Made by a program: the position numbers and the translations under genes. The notes under the pieces are model-generated. The model did no database searches. It saw only the letters and a program-made list of their open reading frames with translations, and had not been told where the DNA came from. Positions 29,183 through 38,693 of a stretch of DNA of 64,000 bases are shown in pieces. Each line of letters begins with the position of its first letter. Within the stretch, counting starts at the first letter, position 1. Source of the stretch: Silicimonas sp. Lineage in GTDB: Bacteria; Pseudomonadota; Alphaproteobacteria; Rhodobacterales; Rhodobacteraceae. The stretch lies in the NCBI GenBank assembly GCA_022826205.1, contig JAJDVJ010000024.1, positions 1 to 64,000 on the forward strand, in the 5' to 3' direction.

Positions 29183-29941
29183 GGTGCAACTCCGTGCTGC
29201 AGACCTATTACCCGCTCTCCTGGTTCATGGGAAGGATTCGCAGAAGTAATGGTCGTACACCGAATTGTCGTTGCAAGCCTCGCCGCAGCAAAGAACTGGC
29301 TTGCATGTCCTCTGGCGGGTCCAGCCGTTCCACCGTCTCTTCGGAGTTGGAGTTCGTCGGCGCGGGCCCCGGCCAGCGCCGCCCGGACAAGTGCACGCCC
29401 TTGCTGTTGCCTGGGAGACGGTCTTTCTGGCCAGCGATCAGGATCTCCGGACCGGCGGCGCCGTCGTGCCGGTTGATGGCTGCGTCTCGATGCAGGGACA
29501 GTCCTGCTGCTGATGTTGGGAATTCCCAAACACAAGATGTAGAGGAGACAGTCCCATTTCCTTGTGCGACCTCCAATCAGACAGCAGTGCCAGATTCAAG
29601 GAGGATTGTTCCCCCCTCTTGCGGAGGAGGTCGGTCCCCTGAGGGAAAGGCACAGGCACTTCGTCGCCGTCCTTGATCTCGTGCCGTTGAAGCGTTTCGT
29701 GAATTGCGGCCCCAGCGACGTCGGGCACCGGCTCGGCGACTGCGACGCCAGCTGCTGCGCGATGCACGGCCACACCAACCCGGTAGGTCATCTCGTCGTC
29801 TGCACGGGTTCGCGAGAATCGTTCGTGCCTCCGCAGCGAGGTCGAGGATGTTGCATCGACGTTTGAATCACGGCTGTGCAAAGGCCCAAGGAATGGCCAG
29901 TATGAGGGTTGCCGCGCACACGAGAGGCCGCTATGAACACG
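29183..29941. other. Long stretch without a recognisable gene before the TPP riboswitch
   Basis: About 760 bases separate the divergent starts of aroC and the thi operon. Open frames exist on both strands but none has a ribosome site plus a recognisable family; the longest minus-strand frame (ending near 29438) has low-complexity, non-protein-like composition. The region should hold the aroC and thi promoters near its ends. The middle may be a decayed gene, which I could not identify. Confidence 0.5.
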
Positions 29942-30026
29942 GTACCTCGGGGTGCCTTCCAAGGCTGAGATGCAATTCCGCGAACCCGTTGAACCTGAAC
30001 CGGATAACGCCGGCGGAGGGAAGGTC
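29942..30026 (+). promoter_or_regulatory. TPP (thiamin pyrophosphate) riboswitch aptamer
   Basis: The THI-box is readable in order: GGGGTGCC at 29949-29956, the pyrimidine-sensing GGCTGAGATG at 29963-29972, then AACCTGAACCGGATAA at 29992-30007 and GGCGGAGGGAA at 30012-30022. These match the conserved P2/J3-2 and P4/P5 segments of the TPP aptamer. It sits about 45 bases before thiB, first gene of a thiamin ABC transporter operon, which is the expected target. Outer P1 pairing is short, so the exact ends are approximate. Confidence 0.92.
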
Positions 30027-30036
30027 GAGCATCCTC

Positions 30037-30064
30037 ATCCTTTCCCCCGACCTGAAACAAGGAT
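30037..30064 (+). promoter_or_regulatory. Predicted Shine-Dalgarno sequestering hairpin of the TPP riboswitch
   Basis: ATCCTT at 30037-30042 is perfectly complementary to AAGGAT at 30059-30064, which contains the thiB ribosome site. The aptamer 3' strand (GGGAA, 30018-30022) could alternatively pair with TTCCC around 30042-30046, freeing the ribosome site when TPP is absent. This suggests translational control. It is a pairing argument only; no folding was computed. Confidence 0.5.
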
Positions 30065-30070
30065 TGAGAG

Positions 30071-31060
30071 ATGCGAATTCCATACCTTGGTGCAGGGCTT
30101 GTCCTGGCAGCTGGCGCTGCCACGGCCGGGGACCTGCCAGAACTCACCGTCATCACCTATGACAGCTTCGTGTCCGACTGGGGCCCAGGCCCTGCCGTCG
30201 AAGCCGCCTTCGAGGAGACGTGCGAGTGTGATCTCAACTTTGTCGCCGCAGGCGATGGCGCAGCGCTTCTGGCGCGCGTCAAGCTGGAAGGCGAACGGAG
30301 CGAGGTCGACATCGTGCTCGGCATTGATACCAACCTGACGGCCGAAGCTGCGGCAACCGGGCTCTTTGCGCCTCATGGCGGTACCGTCGCTGGCCTGGAT
30401 GTGCCAGTCGCTTGGGAGGACGAGATCTTCCTGCCGTATGACTGGGGCTACTTCGCGTTCGTGCATGACACGAGTCTCGAAAACGTCCCGCAAAGCTTCG
30501 AGGAACTTGCCGACAGCGACGTGACCATCATCATACAGGATCCGCGCTCGTCCACGCCTGGACTCGGACTCCTCCTATGGGTCAAGACTGCCTACGGAGA
30601 TCGTGCGCCGGAAATCTGGAGCGCGCTTGCCGACAATGTCGTGACCGTCACGCCGGGTTGGTCCGAGGCCTATGGCATGTTTCTGGAAGGGGAGGCCGAC
30701 ATGGTTCTGTCCTACACGACCTCGCCCGCCTATCACCTGATTGCAGAAGGGGATGCAAGCAAGGTCGCTGCCCCGTTCTCGGAGGGCCACTACATGCAGG
30801 TCGAGGTGGCTGGCAAGCTGGCCTCGACCGATCAACCGGAACTGGCGGACCGGTTCCTGGCGTTCATGCTTACTGACGCGTTCCAGGCTATCATTCCGAC
30901 GACAAACTGGATGTACCCCGCCGCCATTCCGGACGACGGCCTGCCAGACGGTTTCGAGACGTTGATCCAGCCTGCGAAGCCATTGCTCCTGTCGTCGGCG
31001 GAGGCGCGCACCGCCCGTGGCTCTGCGCTGGATGAATGGCTGAACGCGCTCAGCCGCTAG
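30071..31060 (+). CDS. thiB: Thiamin ABC transporter substrate-binding protein
   Basis: A 329-residue periplasmic protein with a short signal peptide (MRIPYLGAGLVLAAGAATAG). The mature start LTVITYDSFVSDWGPGP, DIVLGIDTN, the TTNWMYPA region and FETLIQP are typical of ThiB, which binds thiamin and its phosphates. It is first in thiBPQ and is preceded by a TPP riboswitch, so expression should fall when thiamin pyrophosphate is abundant. It overlaps thiP by 25 bases. Confidence 0.94.
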   Translation: MRIPYLGAGLVLAAGAATAGDLPELTVITYDSFVSDWGPGPAVEAAFEETCECDLNFVAAGDGAALLARVKLEGERSEVDIVLGIDTNLTAEAAATGLFAPHGGTVAGLDVPVAWEDEIFLPYDWGYFAFVHDTSLENVPQSFEELADSDVTIIIQDPRSSTPGLGLLLWVKTAYGDRAPEIWSALADNVVTVTPGWSEAYGMFLEGEADMVLSYTTSPAYHLIAEGDASKVAAPFSEGHYMQVEVAGKLASTDQPELADRFLAFMLTDAFQAIIPTTNWMYPAAIPDDGLPDGFETLIQPAKPLLLSSAEARTARGSALDEWLNALSR

Positions 31061-32601
31061 GTGCGGCAGGCGCTATCGGGATCGCCGCTGCTGCGGCGAT
31101 CCCATTGCTGATCCTGCTTGCGACCGTTGCAATAGTCCGTGTCGCGGAGCCGGGCAGCGGCCTGACCCAGGCGGACTGGGCTGCAATCCGGTTCACGCTG
31201 TGGCAGGCATTCCTGTCGGCGACATTCAGCGTGGCGCTCGCGGTGCCGGTTGCCCGGGCGCTGGCGCGAAGGCGGTTTCCGGGTCGCGGAGCTCTCGTCA
31301 CGCTCCTCGGTGCGCCATTCCTGCTGCCGGTGATCGTTGCCATCTTCGGGCTGCTGGCCGTCTTTGGTCGGGGAGGGCTTGTCAATGCCGGGCTTGGAAT
31401 GCTGGGGCTGCCGCAGATTTCGATCTACGGGCTCCATGGCGTCGTCCTGGCGCACGTCTTCTTCAACCTTCCGCTGGCAACGCGGCTCATCCTGCAGGGC
31501 TGGCACGAAATCCCGTCCGAACGCTTTCGTCTCGCGGCGAGCCTCGGCATGGATGCGAGCGCCGTAAACCGGCATCTCGAATTGCCGATGCTGCGGCGAG
31601 TGATGCCGGGTGCTGCGCTGGTGATCTTCGTGATCTGCACCATGAGCTTTGCAGTGGCCCTTACGCTTGGCGGCGGACCACGCGCGACCACGGTGGAACT
31701 GGCGATCTATCAGGCGCTTCGCTTCGAGTTCGACCTTGATCGTGCCGCGTTCCTGTCGCTCATCCAGCTGGCAATCACGGTGTTCCTGGCGCTGCTGGCA
31801 TATCGGGTCCTGCGACATTCGGGATTTGCGCCTGGGCTTGATCGCCCCCTGATGCGCTGGGACGCACGCACTCCCGCCCTCAGGCTGCTAGACGGAATCC
31901 TGATTCTGTTCGCGACCTTGTTTCTCCTTGTGCCGATCGCGTCTGCCGTGGTTCGTGGCCTTCCGGAAGTTCTTGGTTTGCCGCAGGTCGTCTGGGTTTC
32001 GGCTCTTCGTTCGCTTTGCGTGGCTGGTGCGTCGACCGTGATCGTGGTGGCGCTTTCTGTCGTGATGGCTCTGGCAGCGACGCGGCTGAAAGGCCAAGGC
32101 GGCTGGATCGAAACGGCGGGCCTGACGGCATTGGCGGCGTCGCCCCTCGTTCTTGGCACCGGGCTCTTCGTGCTCATTCATCCCGTTGCCAATCCCGAAG
32201 CGCTTGCATTGCCCGTTACGGCGCTTGTGAACGCATTCGTGACACTGCCATTTGCGCTTCGCTCGCTCGTGCCCGCCTGCCGGACAATTGAGTCGGATTA
32301 CGGTCGTTTGGCGGACACGCTCGGCTTGCAGGGATGGGTGCGCCTCAGGCTCGTTGTCCTGCCTCGCCTCTGGCGACCGCTCGGATTCTCGGCCGGACTG
32401 GCGGCTGCGTTGTCAATGGGGGACCTTGGCGTGATTGCGCTCTTTGCCGATCCCGACACGGCGACGCTGCCGTTGCAGGTCTATCGCCTTATGGGCGCTT
32501 ATCGAATGGAAGAGGCTGGAGGGGCCGCCGTCTTGCTCCTTGCGCTGAGTTTCGGGGTGTTCTGGATGTTGGACAGGGGAGCGCGGCGTGCTGACGCTTG
32601 A
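31036..32601 (+). CDS. thiP: Thiamin ABC transporter permease
   Basis: A 521-residue permease made of two fused permease halves with about twelve hydrophobic segments, the ThiP/FbpB-type arrangement. Each half has an EAA-like loop: ERFRLAASLGMDASAVNRH near residue 161 and SDYGRLADTLGLQGWVRLR near 420. The start codon lies inside the end of thiB, and thiQ begins inside its own end, so the three genes are translated together. Confidence 0.93.
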   Translation: MAERAQPLGAAGAIGIAAAAAIPLLILLATVAIVRVAEPGSGLTQADWAAIRFTLWQAFLSATFSVALAVPVARALARRRFPGRGALVTLLGAPFLLPVIVAIFGLLAVFGRGGLVNAGLGMLGLPQISIYGLHGVVLAHVFFNLPLATRLILQGWHEIPSERFRLAASLGMDASAVNRHLELPMLRRVMPGAALVIFVICTMSFAVALTLGGGPRATTVELAIYQALRFEFDLDRAAFLSLIQLAITVFLALLAYRVLRHSGFAPGLDRPLMRWDARTPALRLLDGILILFATLFLLVPIASAVVRGLPEVLGLPQVVWVSALRSLCVAGASTVIVVALSVVMALAATRLKGQGGWIETAGLTALAASPLVLGTGLFVLIHPVANPEALALPVTALVNAFVTLPFALRSLVPACRTIESDYGRLADTLGLQGWVRLRLVVLPRLWRPLGFSAGLAAALSMGDLGVIALFADPDTATLPLQVYRLMGAYRMEEAGGAAVLLLALSFGVFWMLDRGARRADA

Positions 32602-33274
32602 CCGGATTGCCTTCAGGCGCGAAGACTTCGTGCTGCACGCGGACGTGTCGGTCGAGGGGCCGGGAATCGTCGCGGTCATAGGACCTTCGGGGGGCGGCAA
32701 GTCCACGCTGATGTCGCTGATTGCCGGGTTCGAGCTTCCGGACGAGGGTCGCGTGTGCTGGAACGGAACCGACTTGACGGCGCTTGCACCTGGCGAGAGG
32801 CCGGTGGCGGTCCTCTTCCAGGACAACAATCTCTTTCCGCACCTTGATGCGGCCACCAATGTTGCACTTGGCGCATCGCCTCGCGCCCGGCCGTTGCCAG
32901 CCGCGCGGGAACGTGCCGCAGAAGCGCTTGCGGCGGTTGGCCTCGACGGAATGGGCGCACGGATGCCGGGAGAGCTTTCGGGCGGGCAGCAGAGCCGGGT
33001 GGCGCTGGCCCGCGCCTTTCTGACAGACCGTCCCGTCGTGCTGATGGACGAGGCGTTTTCCGCCCTTGGTCCGGCGTTGCGGCTGGAGATGCTGACTCTG
33101 GTCAAGTCGCTGCTAGCGGACAAGACCGTGCTGATGGTGACTCACGATCCCGAAGACGCCAGGCGCGTGGCCGGGCAGACGATTTTCATGGATGGCGGGC
33201 AGCTTCGACCTGCGGAGGACACCGGCGACCTGTTCGCGAATCCACATGGCGCACTGGCGCGATACCTTTCGTGA
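32588..33274 (+). CDS. thiQ: Thiamin ABC transporter ATPase
   Basis: A 228-residue ATPase with Walker A GPSGGGKS (about residues 32-39), signature LSGGQQSR and Walker B VVLMDEAFSAL. The Walker B is followed by Ala where ABC ATPases usually have Pro (DEP); DEAFSAL or DEPFSAL is seen in this subfamily. It starts with GTG at 32588, inside the thiP 3' end (14-base overlap). It supplies energy for ThiP. Confidence 0.93.
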   Translation: MLTLDRIAFRREDFVLHADVSVEGPGIVAVIGPSGGGKSTLMSLIAGFELPDEGRVCWNGTDLTALAPGERPVAVLFQDNNLFPHLDAATNVALGASPRARPLPAARERAAEALAAVGLDGMGARMPGELSGGQQSRVALARAFLTDRPVVLMDEAFSALGPALRLEMLTLVKSLLADKTVLMVTHDPEDARRVAGQTIFMDGGQLRPAEDTGDLFANPHGALARYLS

Positions 33275-33333
33275 GGGACAAGCGTCTACAGGTGCCTGCC
33301 AGATGCGTTTGCAATGCCCTCGGCAAAGGCTCG

Positions 33334-34191
33334 TCAGGAAAATTCCTCGATAGAATAGCCTTGGAGAAAGAGACAGGCGGTCAGGTCCGAGTGATCGATC
33401 CGCAGGGGCGCAGCGCTTGCGACGATCGGCTTGGCATGCATGGCGACCCCCATGCCGGCGCGGGTGATCATGCCAAGATCGTTTGCCCCGTCGCCGATCG
33501 CGATCGCACGGGATGCATCGGGCGAAAGCCTGGTCAGCACCTCCACCTTGGCGTCCTGGCCGAGAATGGGGCGTTTCACGTCCCCGGTGAGGCGATCGTT
33601 CTCGACGAGAAGCACGTTCGCATGGACATCATCGAATCCGAGCAGTTCGCTGACGCGAGCGGCGAACTGGACAAATCCGCCGGAAACCAGGGCCGTGCGG
33701 GCGCCGTGTGCCTTCATTGTCTGCACCAGCGTCTTGCCGCCCGAGGCGAGGGTGATGCGGGTCTCGAGGACATGCTCGATTGCACGGATCGACAGGCCCT
33801 TCATCAAGCCGACCCGTTCGGCAACCGCATCGGTGAACTCAAGCTCGCCGTTCATGGCTCGGGCGGTGATGCTTGCAACCTCCTCGCCCACACCGGCTTC
33901 GGCGGCGAGTTCGTCGATGCACTCCTGCCCGATCATGGTCATGTCCATGTCGGCGATCAAAAGGGACTTCCGGCGATCGCCGTCATTGATGAAGTTCAGG
34001 TCAACCGCTTGACTGGCAATTCCTCCTCGAACCTCGTCGAGATTGCCGGGTCGTGCTGCAACAGGAAACTCGGCGGCCTCGTCCGGAGCAAGCCACACAG
34101 CGTCTCCGGTCGCGGCGAACGCGCCTTGAAGCGACGAGACCAGGGCCGGATCCAGAAGTCCGCGAGGCGCGATCAGCGAGATGACGGGCAT
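33334..34191 (-). CDS. serB: Phosphoserine phosphatase
   Basis: A 285-residue HAD-superfamily phosphatase that makes serine from phosphoserine. The catalytic DxDxT motif is read as [15 protein letters not shown] (about residue 80); SGGF and GDGANDLGM complete motifs II and IV. The first 75 residues are the usual N-terminal extension of this subfamily. The start is the ATG at 34191 ([11 protein letters not shown]). It is divergent from serC, so all three serine-pathway genes share one locus. Confidence 0.94.
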   Translation of the reverse strand: MPVISLIAPRGLLDPALVSSLQGAFAATGDAVWLAPDEAAEFPVAARPGNLDEVRGGIASQAVDLNFINDGDRRKSLLIADMDMTMIGQECIDELAAEAGVGEEVASITARAMNGELEFTDAVAERVGLMKGLSIRAIEHVLETRITLASGGKTLVQTMKAHGARTALVSGGFVQFAARVSELLGFDDVHANVLLVENDRLTGDVKRPILGQDAKVEVLTRLSPDASRAIAIGDGANDLGMITRAGMGVAMHAKPIVASAAPLRIDHSDLTACLFLQGYSIEEFS

Positions 34192-34256
34192 GGGTTGGTC
34201 AGCCGTGTAGCGTCGTTTCCGATGCAGCGGCTCTAGCGGCAATTTGTGCCTTGCGA

Positions 34257-34329
34257 AAGGGTCCGTGCACCCTTATGCGCGGGCTCGGGACACTCCTCCC
34301 CAACGAGGGGCGCATATCTGGAAGGATAT
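34257..34329 (+). promoter_or_regulatory. serC leader RNA motif
   Basis: Directly before serC are three nested or adjacent stems. Stem 1 is AAGGGT (34257-34262) with ACCCTT (34269-34274). Stem 2 is ATGCGC (34275-34280) with GCGCAT (34310-34315), enclosing a CCCC/GGGG hairpin. Stem 3 is ATATC (34314-34318) with GATAT (34325-34329), holding the GGAAGG ribosome site in its loop. This agrees with the serC leader described from alphaproteobacteria, whose last stem covers the ribosome site. The ligand or signal is not known. Confidence 0.75.
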
Positions 34330-34334
34330 TGAAT

Positions 34335-35498
34335 ATGGAATTGGACAAGCCGGCTGCGCGGCCGGGCAATCCGCGTTTTTCGTCGGGACCCTGCGCCAAG
34401 CCACCCACGTTTTCCCTTGAACAGCTGAGCAACGCCGCCTTGGGCAGGTCGCACAGGGCTGCAATCGGCAAGGCCAAGCTGAAAGACGCGATCGAGCGAA
34501 CCAAGGACATCCTCGGAATTCCCGCCGATCACCTCTTGGGCATTGTGCCGGCTTCAGACACTGGCGCAGTGGAAATGGCGATGTGGAACCTGTTGGGTGC
34601 CCGTCCCGTCGAGGTCCTTGCCTGGGAGAGCTTTGGCGCGGGATGGGCGACAGACGTGGTGAGCCAGTTGAAGCTGGATGCAAAGGTGAAAACAGCGGAA
34701 TACGGCAAGATCGTCGATCTGGAAGACGTCAACTGGGACGCTGACGTGGTCTTTGCGTGGAATGGCACAACGTCAGGTGTACGGGTTCCAGACGGCTTCG
34801 AGATCCCTGCCACGCGTGCAGGCCTGACAGTTTGCGATGCGACGAGTGCCGCATTTGCGCAGGATCTGCCATGGGACCGGCTGGATGCAGCGACCTTCTC
34901 CTGGCAGAAGGTGCTGGGAGGAGAGGCCGCGCACGGAATGCTTGCGCTTGGACCGCGAGCCGTGGAGCGCCTCGAAACATGGACGCCGCCGTGGCCTCTC
35001 CCGAAGATCTTCCGCCTGACCAAGGGCGGCAAGCTGATCGGTGGCGTCTTTGAGGGCGCAACGATCAACACGCCGTCGATGCTGGCTGTCGAGGACTATC
35101 TCAAGGCACTCGACTGGGCGGTCAGCGTGGGCGGCCTGAAGGGCCTGATCCAGAGAGCCGATGCCAATGCAGGCGTGATTCACGAATTTTGCGCCACGCG
35201 AGACTGGATCGAAAATTTGGCAACGGATCCCGACACGTGGTCGAACACGAGCGTGTGTCTCAGGTTCGATGACGACCGGATCCGGGATGGCTCGGACTTT
35301 GCCAAGGCGGTCGCAAGACGGCTTGAAGCGCAAAACGTTGCTTATGACATCGGATCCTATCGTGATGCCCCTCCAGGCCTCAGGATCTGGTGCGGCGGAA
35401 CCATCGAGCAAAGCGACTTGACGGCGCTGTGCCCGTGGCTGGACTGGGCCTTCGAAGCCGAAATCCAGGCGTCGGGCATGCCCGCCGGGCGGGCCTGA
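34335..35498 (+). CDS. serC: Phosphoserine aminotransferase
   Basis: A 387-residue PLP enzyme converting 3-phosphohydroxypyruvate to phosphoserine. The N-terminal [12 protein letters not shown], the SRSHR-like GRSHRAAIG, and the PLP lysine in [14 protein letters not shown] are characteristic of the alphaproteobacterial SerC group. The ATG at 34335 lies five bases after the leader's last stem. It is followed by serA 89 bases later, an operon typical for this class. Confidence 0.95.
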   Translation: MELDKPAARPGNPRFSSGPCAKPPTFSLEQLSNAALGRSHRAAIGKAKLKDAIERTKDILGIPADHLLGIVPASDTGAVEMAMWNLLGARPVEVLAWESFGAGWATDVVSQLKLDAKVKTAEYGKIVDLEDVNWDADVVFAWNGTTSGVRVPDGFEIPATRAGLTVCDATSAAFAQDLPWDRLDAATFSWQKVLGGEAAHGMLALGPRAVERLETWTPPWPLPKIFRLTKGGKLIGGVFEGATINTPSMLAVEDYLKALDWAVSVGGLKGLIQRADANAGVIHEFCATRDWIENLATDPDTWSNTSVCLRFDDDRIRDGSDFAKAVARRLEAQNVAYDIGSYRDAPPGLRIWCGGTIEQSDLTALCPWLDWAFEAEIQASGMPAGRA

Positions 35499-35587
35499 GA
35501 CCGGGAATTTGCGCTGGTTGCGGGCCATGGCAACTCGCCTGGCTGGCAAACGCATCGCATGTGGAGACGAGAGAGGAACAGGCAGCA

Positions 35588-37183
35588 ATGACACCAAGGG
35601 TACTGGTAAGCGACAATCTTTCCGAGGCGGCGGTCCGGGTATTCGGGAACAGGGGCTTGGACGTCACGTTCGAACCGGAGTTGGGAAAGGACAAGGATCG
35701 ACTGCTTGAAGCCATAGGCGAGTACGACGGGCTGGCCATCCGGTCAGCGACCAAGGTGACCGCGAAACTCCTCGACGCGGCATCCAGGCTCAAGGTTGTG
35801 GGTCGCGCAGGAATTGGCGTTGACAATGTGGAGGTCCCCGCAGCGTCAAAGAAGGGCGTGATCGTGATGAACACGCCGTTCGGCAACTCAATCACGACCG
35901 CCGAGCATGCAATTGCCCTGATGTTCGCGGTCGCCCGTCAGATCCCGGCGGCGAGCGTTTCAACCCACGCCGGAAAGTGGGAGAAGTCGCGCTTCCTCGG
36001 GGTGGAACTGACAGCCAAGACGCTTGGCGTGATCGGTGCCGGCAACATTGGCTCGATCGTCATCGCGCGCGCGTGCGGGCTGCGGATGAAGGTGATTGCA
36101 CATGATCCGTTCCTAACCGAGGAGCGTGCCGAGAAGCTTGGAGTCGAGAAGGTCGATCTGGACGAGTTGCTGACCCGGTCCGACTTCATCACGCTTCACG
36201 TGCCGCTGACCGACAAGACGCGAAACATTCTTTCCGCTGACGCAATCAAGCGGATGAAACCCGGGGCACGCGTGATCAACTGCGCGCGCGGCGGCCTGGT
36301 TGACGAGGCGGCACTGGCCGAGGCGCTCCAATCGGGACATGTGGCAGGCGCGGCGTTTGACGTGTTTGCCGAGGAGCCCGCGACCAAATCTCCGCTATTC
36401 AACCTGCCGAATGTCGTCGTGACGCCTCATCTTGGCGCCTCCACGACGGAGGCGCAGGAGAACGTGGCCATCCAGGTTGCCGAGCAGATGTCGGATTTCC
36501 TGCTGACGGGTGCCGTAACAAACGCGATCAACATGCCCTCGATCACCGGTGAGGAAGCGAAGATCATGGGGCCCTGGGTGAAACTCGCAGATCATCTCGG
36601 CACTTTTGCAGGGCAGCTTACCGACGAACCGATCCGGGCCATCAACCTGCTGTTTGACGGGGAAGTGGCCAGCATGAACACGGATGCCCTGAACGCAGCG
36701 GCGATGGCGGGAATCCTGAAGGCGTCCAACGAGGATGTGAACATGGTTTCGGCGCCGGTCATTGCGAAGGACCGGGGCATCAAGTGCTCGACCACGACTC
36801 AGGCCAAGTCAGGTGTCTTTGACGCCTACATCAAGCTTACGATCGTCACCGATCGGCGGGAGCGGTCCATCGCGGGCACGGTGTTCAGCGACGGCAAGCC
36901 CAGGTTCATCCAGATCAAGGGCATCAACATTGACGCGGAAATCGGTGCACACATGGTATACACGACCAACGAGGACGTCCCGGGAATCATCGGCACCCTC
37001 GGCACCACGCTTGGCTCGAACGGCGTCAACATCGCGAACTTCACGCTGGGCCGATCCGAGAAGAACGGGGATGCGATCGCTCTTCTCTACGTCGACGAGC
37101 CTGTTCCCCATGCGGCGCTGGACCAGTTGCGTAATACCGGACTCTTTGGCCAGGTTCGCCCCCTGCAATTCGATGTGGCGTGA
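35588..37183 (+). CDS. serA: D-3-phosphoglycerate dehydrogenase
   Basis: A 531-residue long-form SerA, first enzyme of serine synthesis. The NAD-binding GVIGAGNIGSIV (about residue 146), the catalytic His in VTPHLGAST, an intervening (ASB) domain, and a C-terminal ACT domain beginning near residue 455 (HMVYTTNEDVPGIIGTLG) are all present. The ACT domain usually allows feedback by serine. The ATG at 35588 follows a GAGGAACAGGCAGCA ribosome region. Confidence 0.95.
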   Translation: MTPRVLVSDNLSEAAVRVFGNRGLDVTFEPELGKDKDRLLEAIGEYDGLAIRSATKVTAKLLDAASRLKVVGRAGIGVDNVEVPAASKKGVIVMNTPFGNSITTAEHAIALMFAVARQIPAASVSTHAGKWEKSRFLGVELTAKTLGVIGAGNIGSIVIARACGLRMKVIAHDPFLTEERAEKLGVEKVDLDELLTRSDFITLHVPLTDKTRNILSADAIKRMKPGARVINCARGGLVDEAALAEALQSGHVAGAAFDVFAEEPATKSPLFNLPNVVVTPHLGASTTEAQENVAIQVAEQMSDFLLTGAVTNAINMPSITGEEAKIMGPWVKLADHLGTFAGQLTDEPIRAINLLFDGEVASMNTDALNAAAMAGILKASNEDVNMVSAPVIAKDRGIKCSTTTQAKSGVFDAYIKLTIVTDRRERSIAGTVFSDGKPRFIQIKGINIDAEIGAHMVYTTNEDVPGIIGTLGTTLGSNGVNIANFTLGRSEKNGDAIALLYVDEPVPHAALDQLRNTGLFGQVRPLQFDVA

Positions 37184-37860
37184 TGCAAGGGATGCCGATC
37201 CGTCATCTTGCGTCCGAGGCACTGGGCACGGGGCTTCTGGTCGCAACCGTCGTTGGTTCTGGCATAATGGCCGAGCGATTGACGGACGACGTTGCGCTTC
37301 AGCTCCTTTGCAACGCCCTTCCGACCGGGGCCATTCTGGTCGTTCTGATCACGACTCTTGGCCCTGTTTCCGGTGCGCATTTCAATCCGGCCGTCACGCT
37401 CGCATTCCTGATCAGGCGCGAGATTTCCGGTCTTCGTGCCTTGGCATTTGCGATCACCCAGGTCGCTGGCGGCGTGTCGGGCACATTCCTTGCGCACCTG
37501 ATGTTCGCGCAGCCGGTCATCCAGGCCTCAACGACAGTGCGAACGGGCGGCGAGATGTGGCTCGCGGAAGCGGTGGCGGCATTCGGGCTTGTGCTGGTCA
37601 TCCTGGCGAGCATTCGACAGCGACCTGAAGCCGTGCCCTGGCTCGTCGGCCTTTTCATCGGAGCCGCCTACTGGTTCACTTCGTCGACTTCGTTCGCCAA
37701 TCCCGCCGTCGCGATTGCACGGGGATTCACGGACAGCTTTTCGGGCATTCGCCCCTTGGACGTTCCGGGCTTCGTTGCTGCGGAACTGGTTGGGGCCGTT
37801 GTGGCCTGCCTGTTTGCACATTGGCTCTTCGCGAGAGACAATGCATCCGCAGGAAGCTGA
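37183..37860 (+). CDS. Aquaporin/MIP family channel
   Basis: A 225-residue membrane channel with six hydrophobic segments and both half-helix signatures: HFNPAVT near residue 66 and FANPAVAIAR near 172. These NPA motifs define the family; whether water, glycerol or a metalloid passes is not visible. Its ATG overlaps the serA stop as TGATG, so it is coupled to serine synthesis genes, although no metabolic reason is apparent. A second in-frame ATG at 37192 is possible. Confidence 0.88.
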   Translation: MQGMPIRHLASEALGTGLLVATVVGSGIMAERLTDDVALQLLCNALPTGAILVVLITTLGPVSGAHFNPAVTLAFLIRREISGLRALAFAITQVAGGVSGTFLAHLMFAQPVIQASTTVRTGGEMWLAEAVAAFGLVLVILASIRQRPEAVPWLVGLFIGAAYWFTSSTSFANPAVAIARGFTDSFSGIRPLDVPGFVAAELVGAVVACLFAHWLFARDNASAGS

Positions 37861-37869
37861 GCGCGCGCA

Positions 37870-38604
37870 ATGATCTACGCGATCGGAGACATCCACGGAC
37901 ATCTCGACCGATTGAAGGCGGCACATGCCTTGATTGCCGAGGATCGTGCACAGGTTGGAGACACTTCCGGGAGAATCGTGCATGTCGGCGACCTTGTGGA
38001 CCGCGGGCCGAATGCGAAGGGCGTGATCCAGTTCTTGATCGACGGCATCACGCGCGGCGAGGACTGGATAGTGCTCTGCGGCAATCACGACCGGTGTTTC
38101 GCCGAGTTCCTGTTGTGCGACTCCGATTCCTCTGACGGGATTCAGAACGCCTGGTTCTGGCTGAGCACCGGCATGGGAGGGTTGGCGACGCTTGCATCCT
38201 ATGGGCTGGGGAGTGACCTTCCGAAGGACACCGCGTCTCTATTCGCGCAGGCGCGATCCCTTGTGCCTGACTCACATCGCGAGTTTCTTGCGGCTCTTCC
38301 ATTCTGGCATCGCGAAGACGGGATGATCTTCGTTCATGCGGGCATTCGTCCCGGCATTCCGATGGACGAGCAGGACGAGGACGATCTTGTCTGGATTCGG
38401 GAAGAGTTCCACTGGTATCGCGATGACCACGAGGCGCTGATCGTGCACGGACACACGCCGGTGTATGTGCCCACGCACTATGGCAACCGCGTCAACATCG
38501 ATGCAGGAGCCGCCATGGGCCGCCCCATTGTCCCAGTCGTGTTTGACGGAGGTGACTGCCATTTGCTGAGCGCGCGTGGCCGCGAACGGATGACGGTGCG
38601 ATAG
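37870..38604 (+). CDS. PPP-family metallophosphoesterase
   Basis: A 244-residue phosphatase of the bacterial serine/threonine protein phosphatase type. The three signatures are present: GDIHGH (about residues 6-11), GDLVDRGPN (about 40) and GNHD (about 70), with further His ligands in FVHAG and HGHTP. It starts nine bases after the aquaporin gene. It may be a protein phosphatase or an ApaH-like dinucleotide hydrolase; motifs do not separate these. Confidence 0.88.
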   Translation: MIYAIGDIHGHLDRLKAAHALIAEDRAQVGDTSGRIVHVGDLVDRGPNAKGVIQFLIDGITRGEDWIVLCGNHDRCFAEFLLCDSDSSDGIQNAWFWLSTGMGGLATLASYGLGSDLPKDTASLFAQARSLVPDSHREFLAALPFWHREDGMIFVHAGIRPGIPMDEQDEDDLVWIREEFHWYRDDHEALIVHGHTPVYVPTHYGNRVNIDAGAAMGRPIVPVVFDGGDCHLLSARGRERMTVR

Positions 38605-38693
38605 GCGAGAGAATCCAGCACAGCATTCGGACCGGCGCTTGACGGCTGACGGGTAAGGTCTAGCCTTGGCAGGACATGTGGAGGAGGAGCGCA

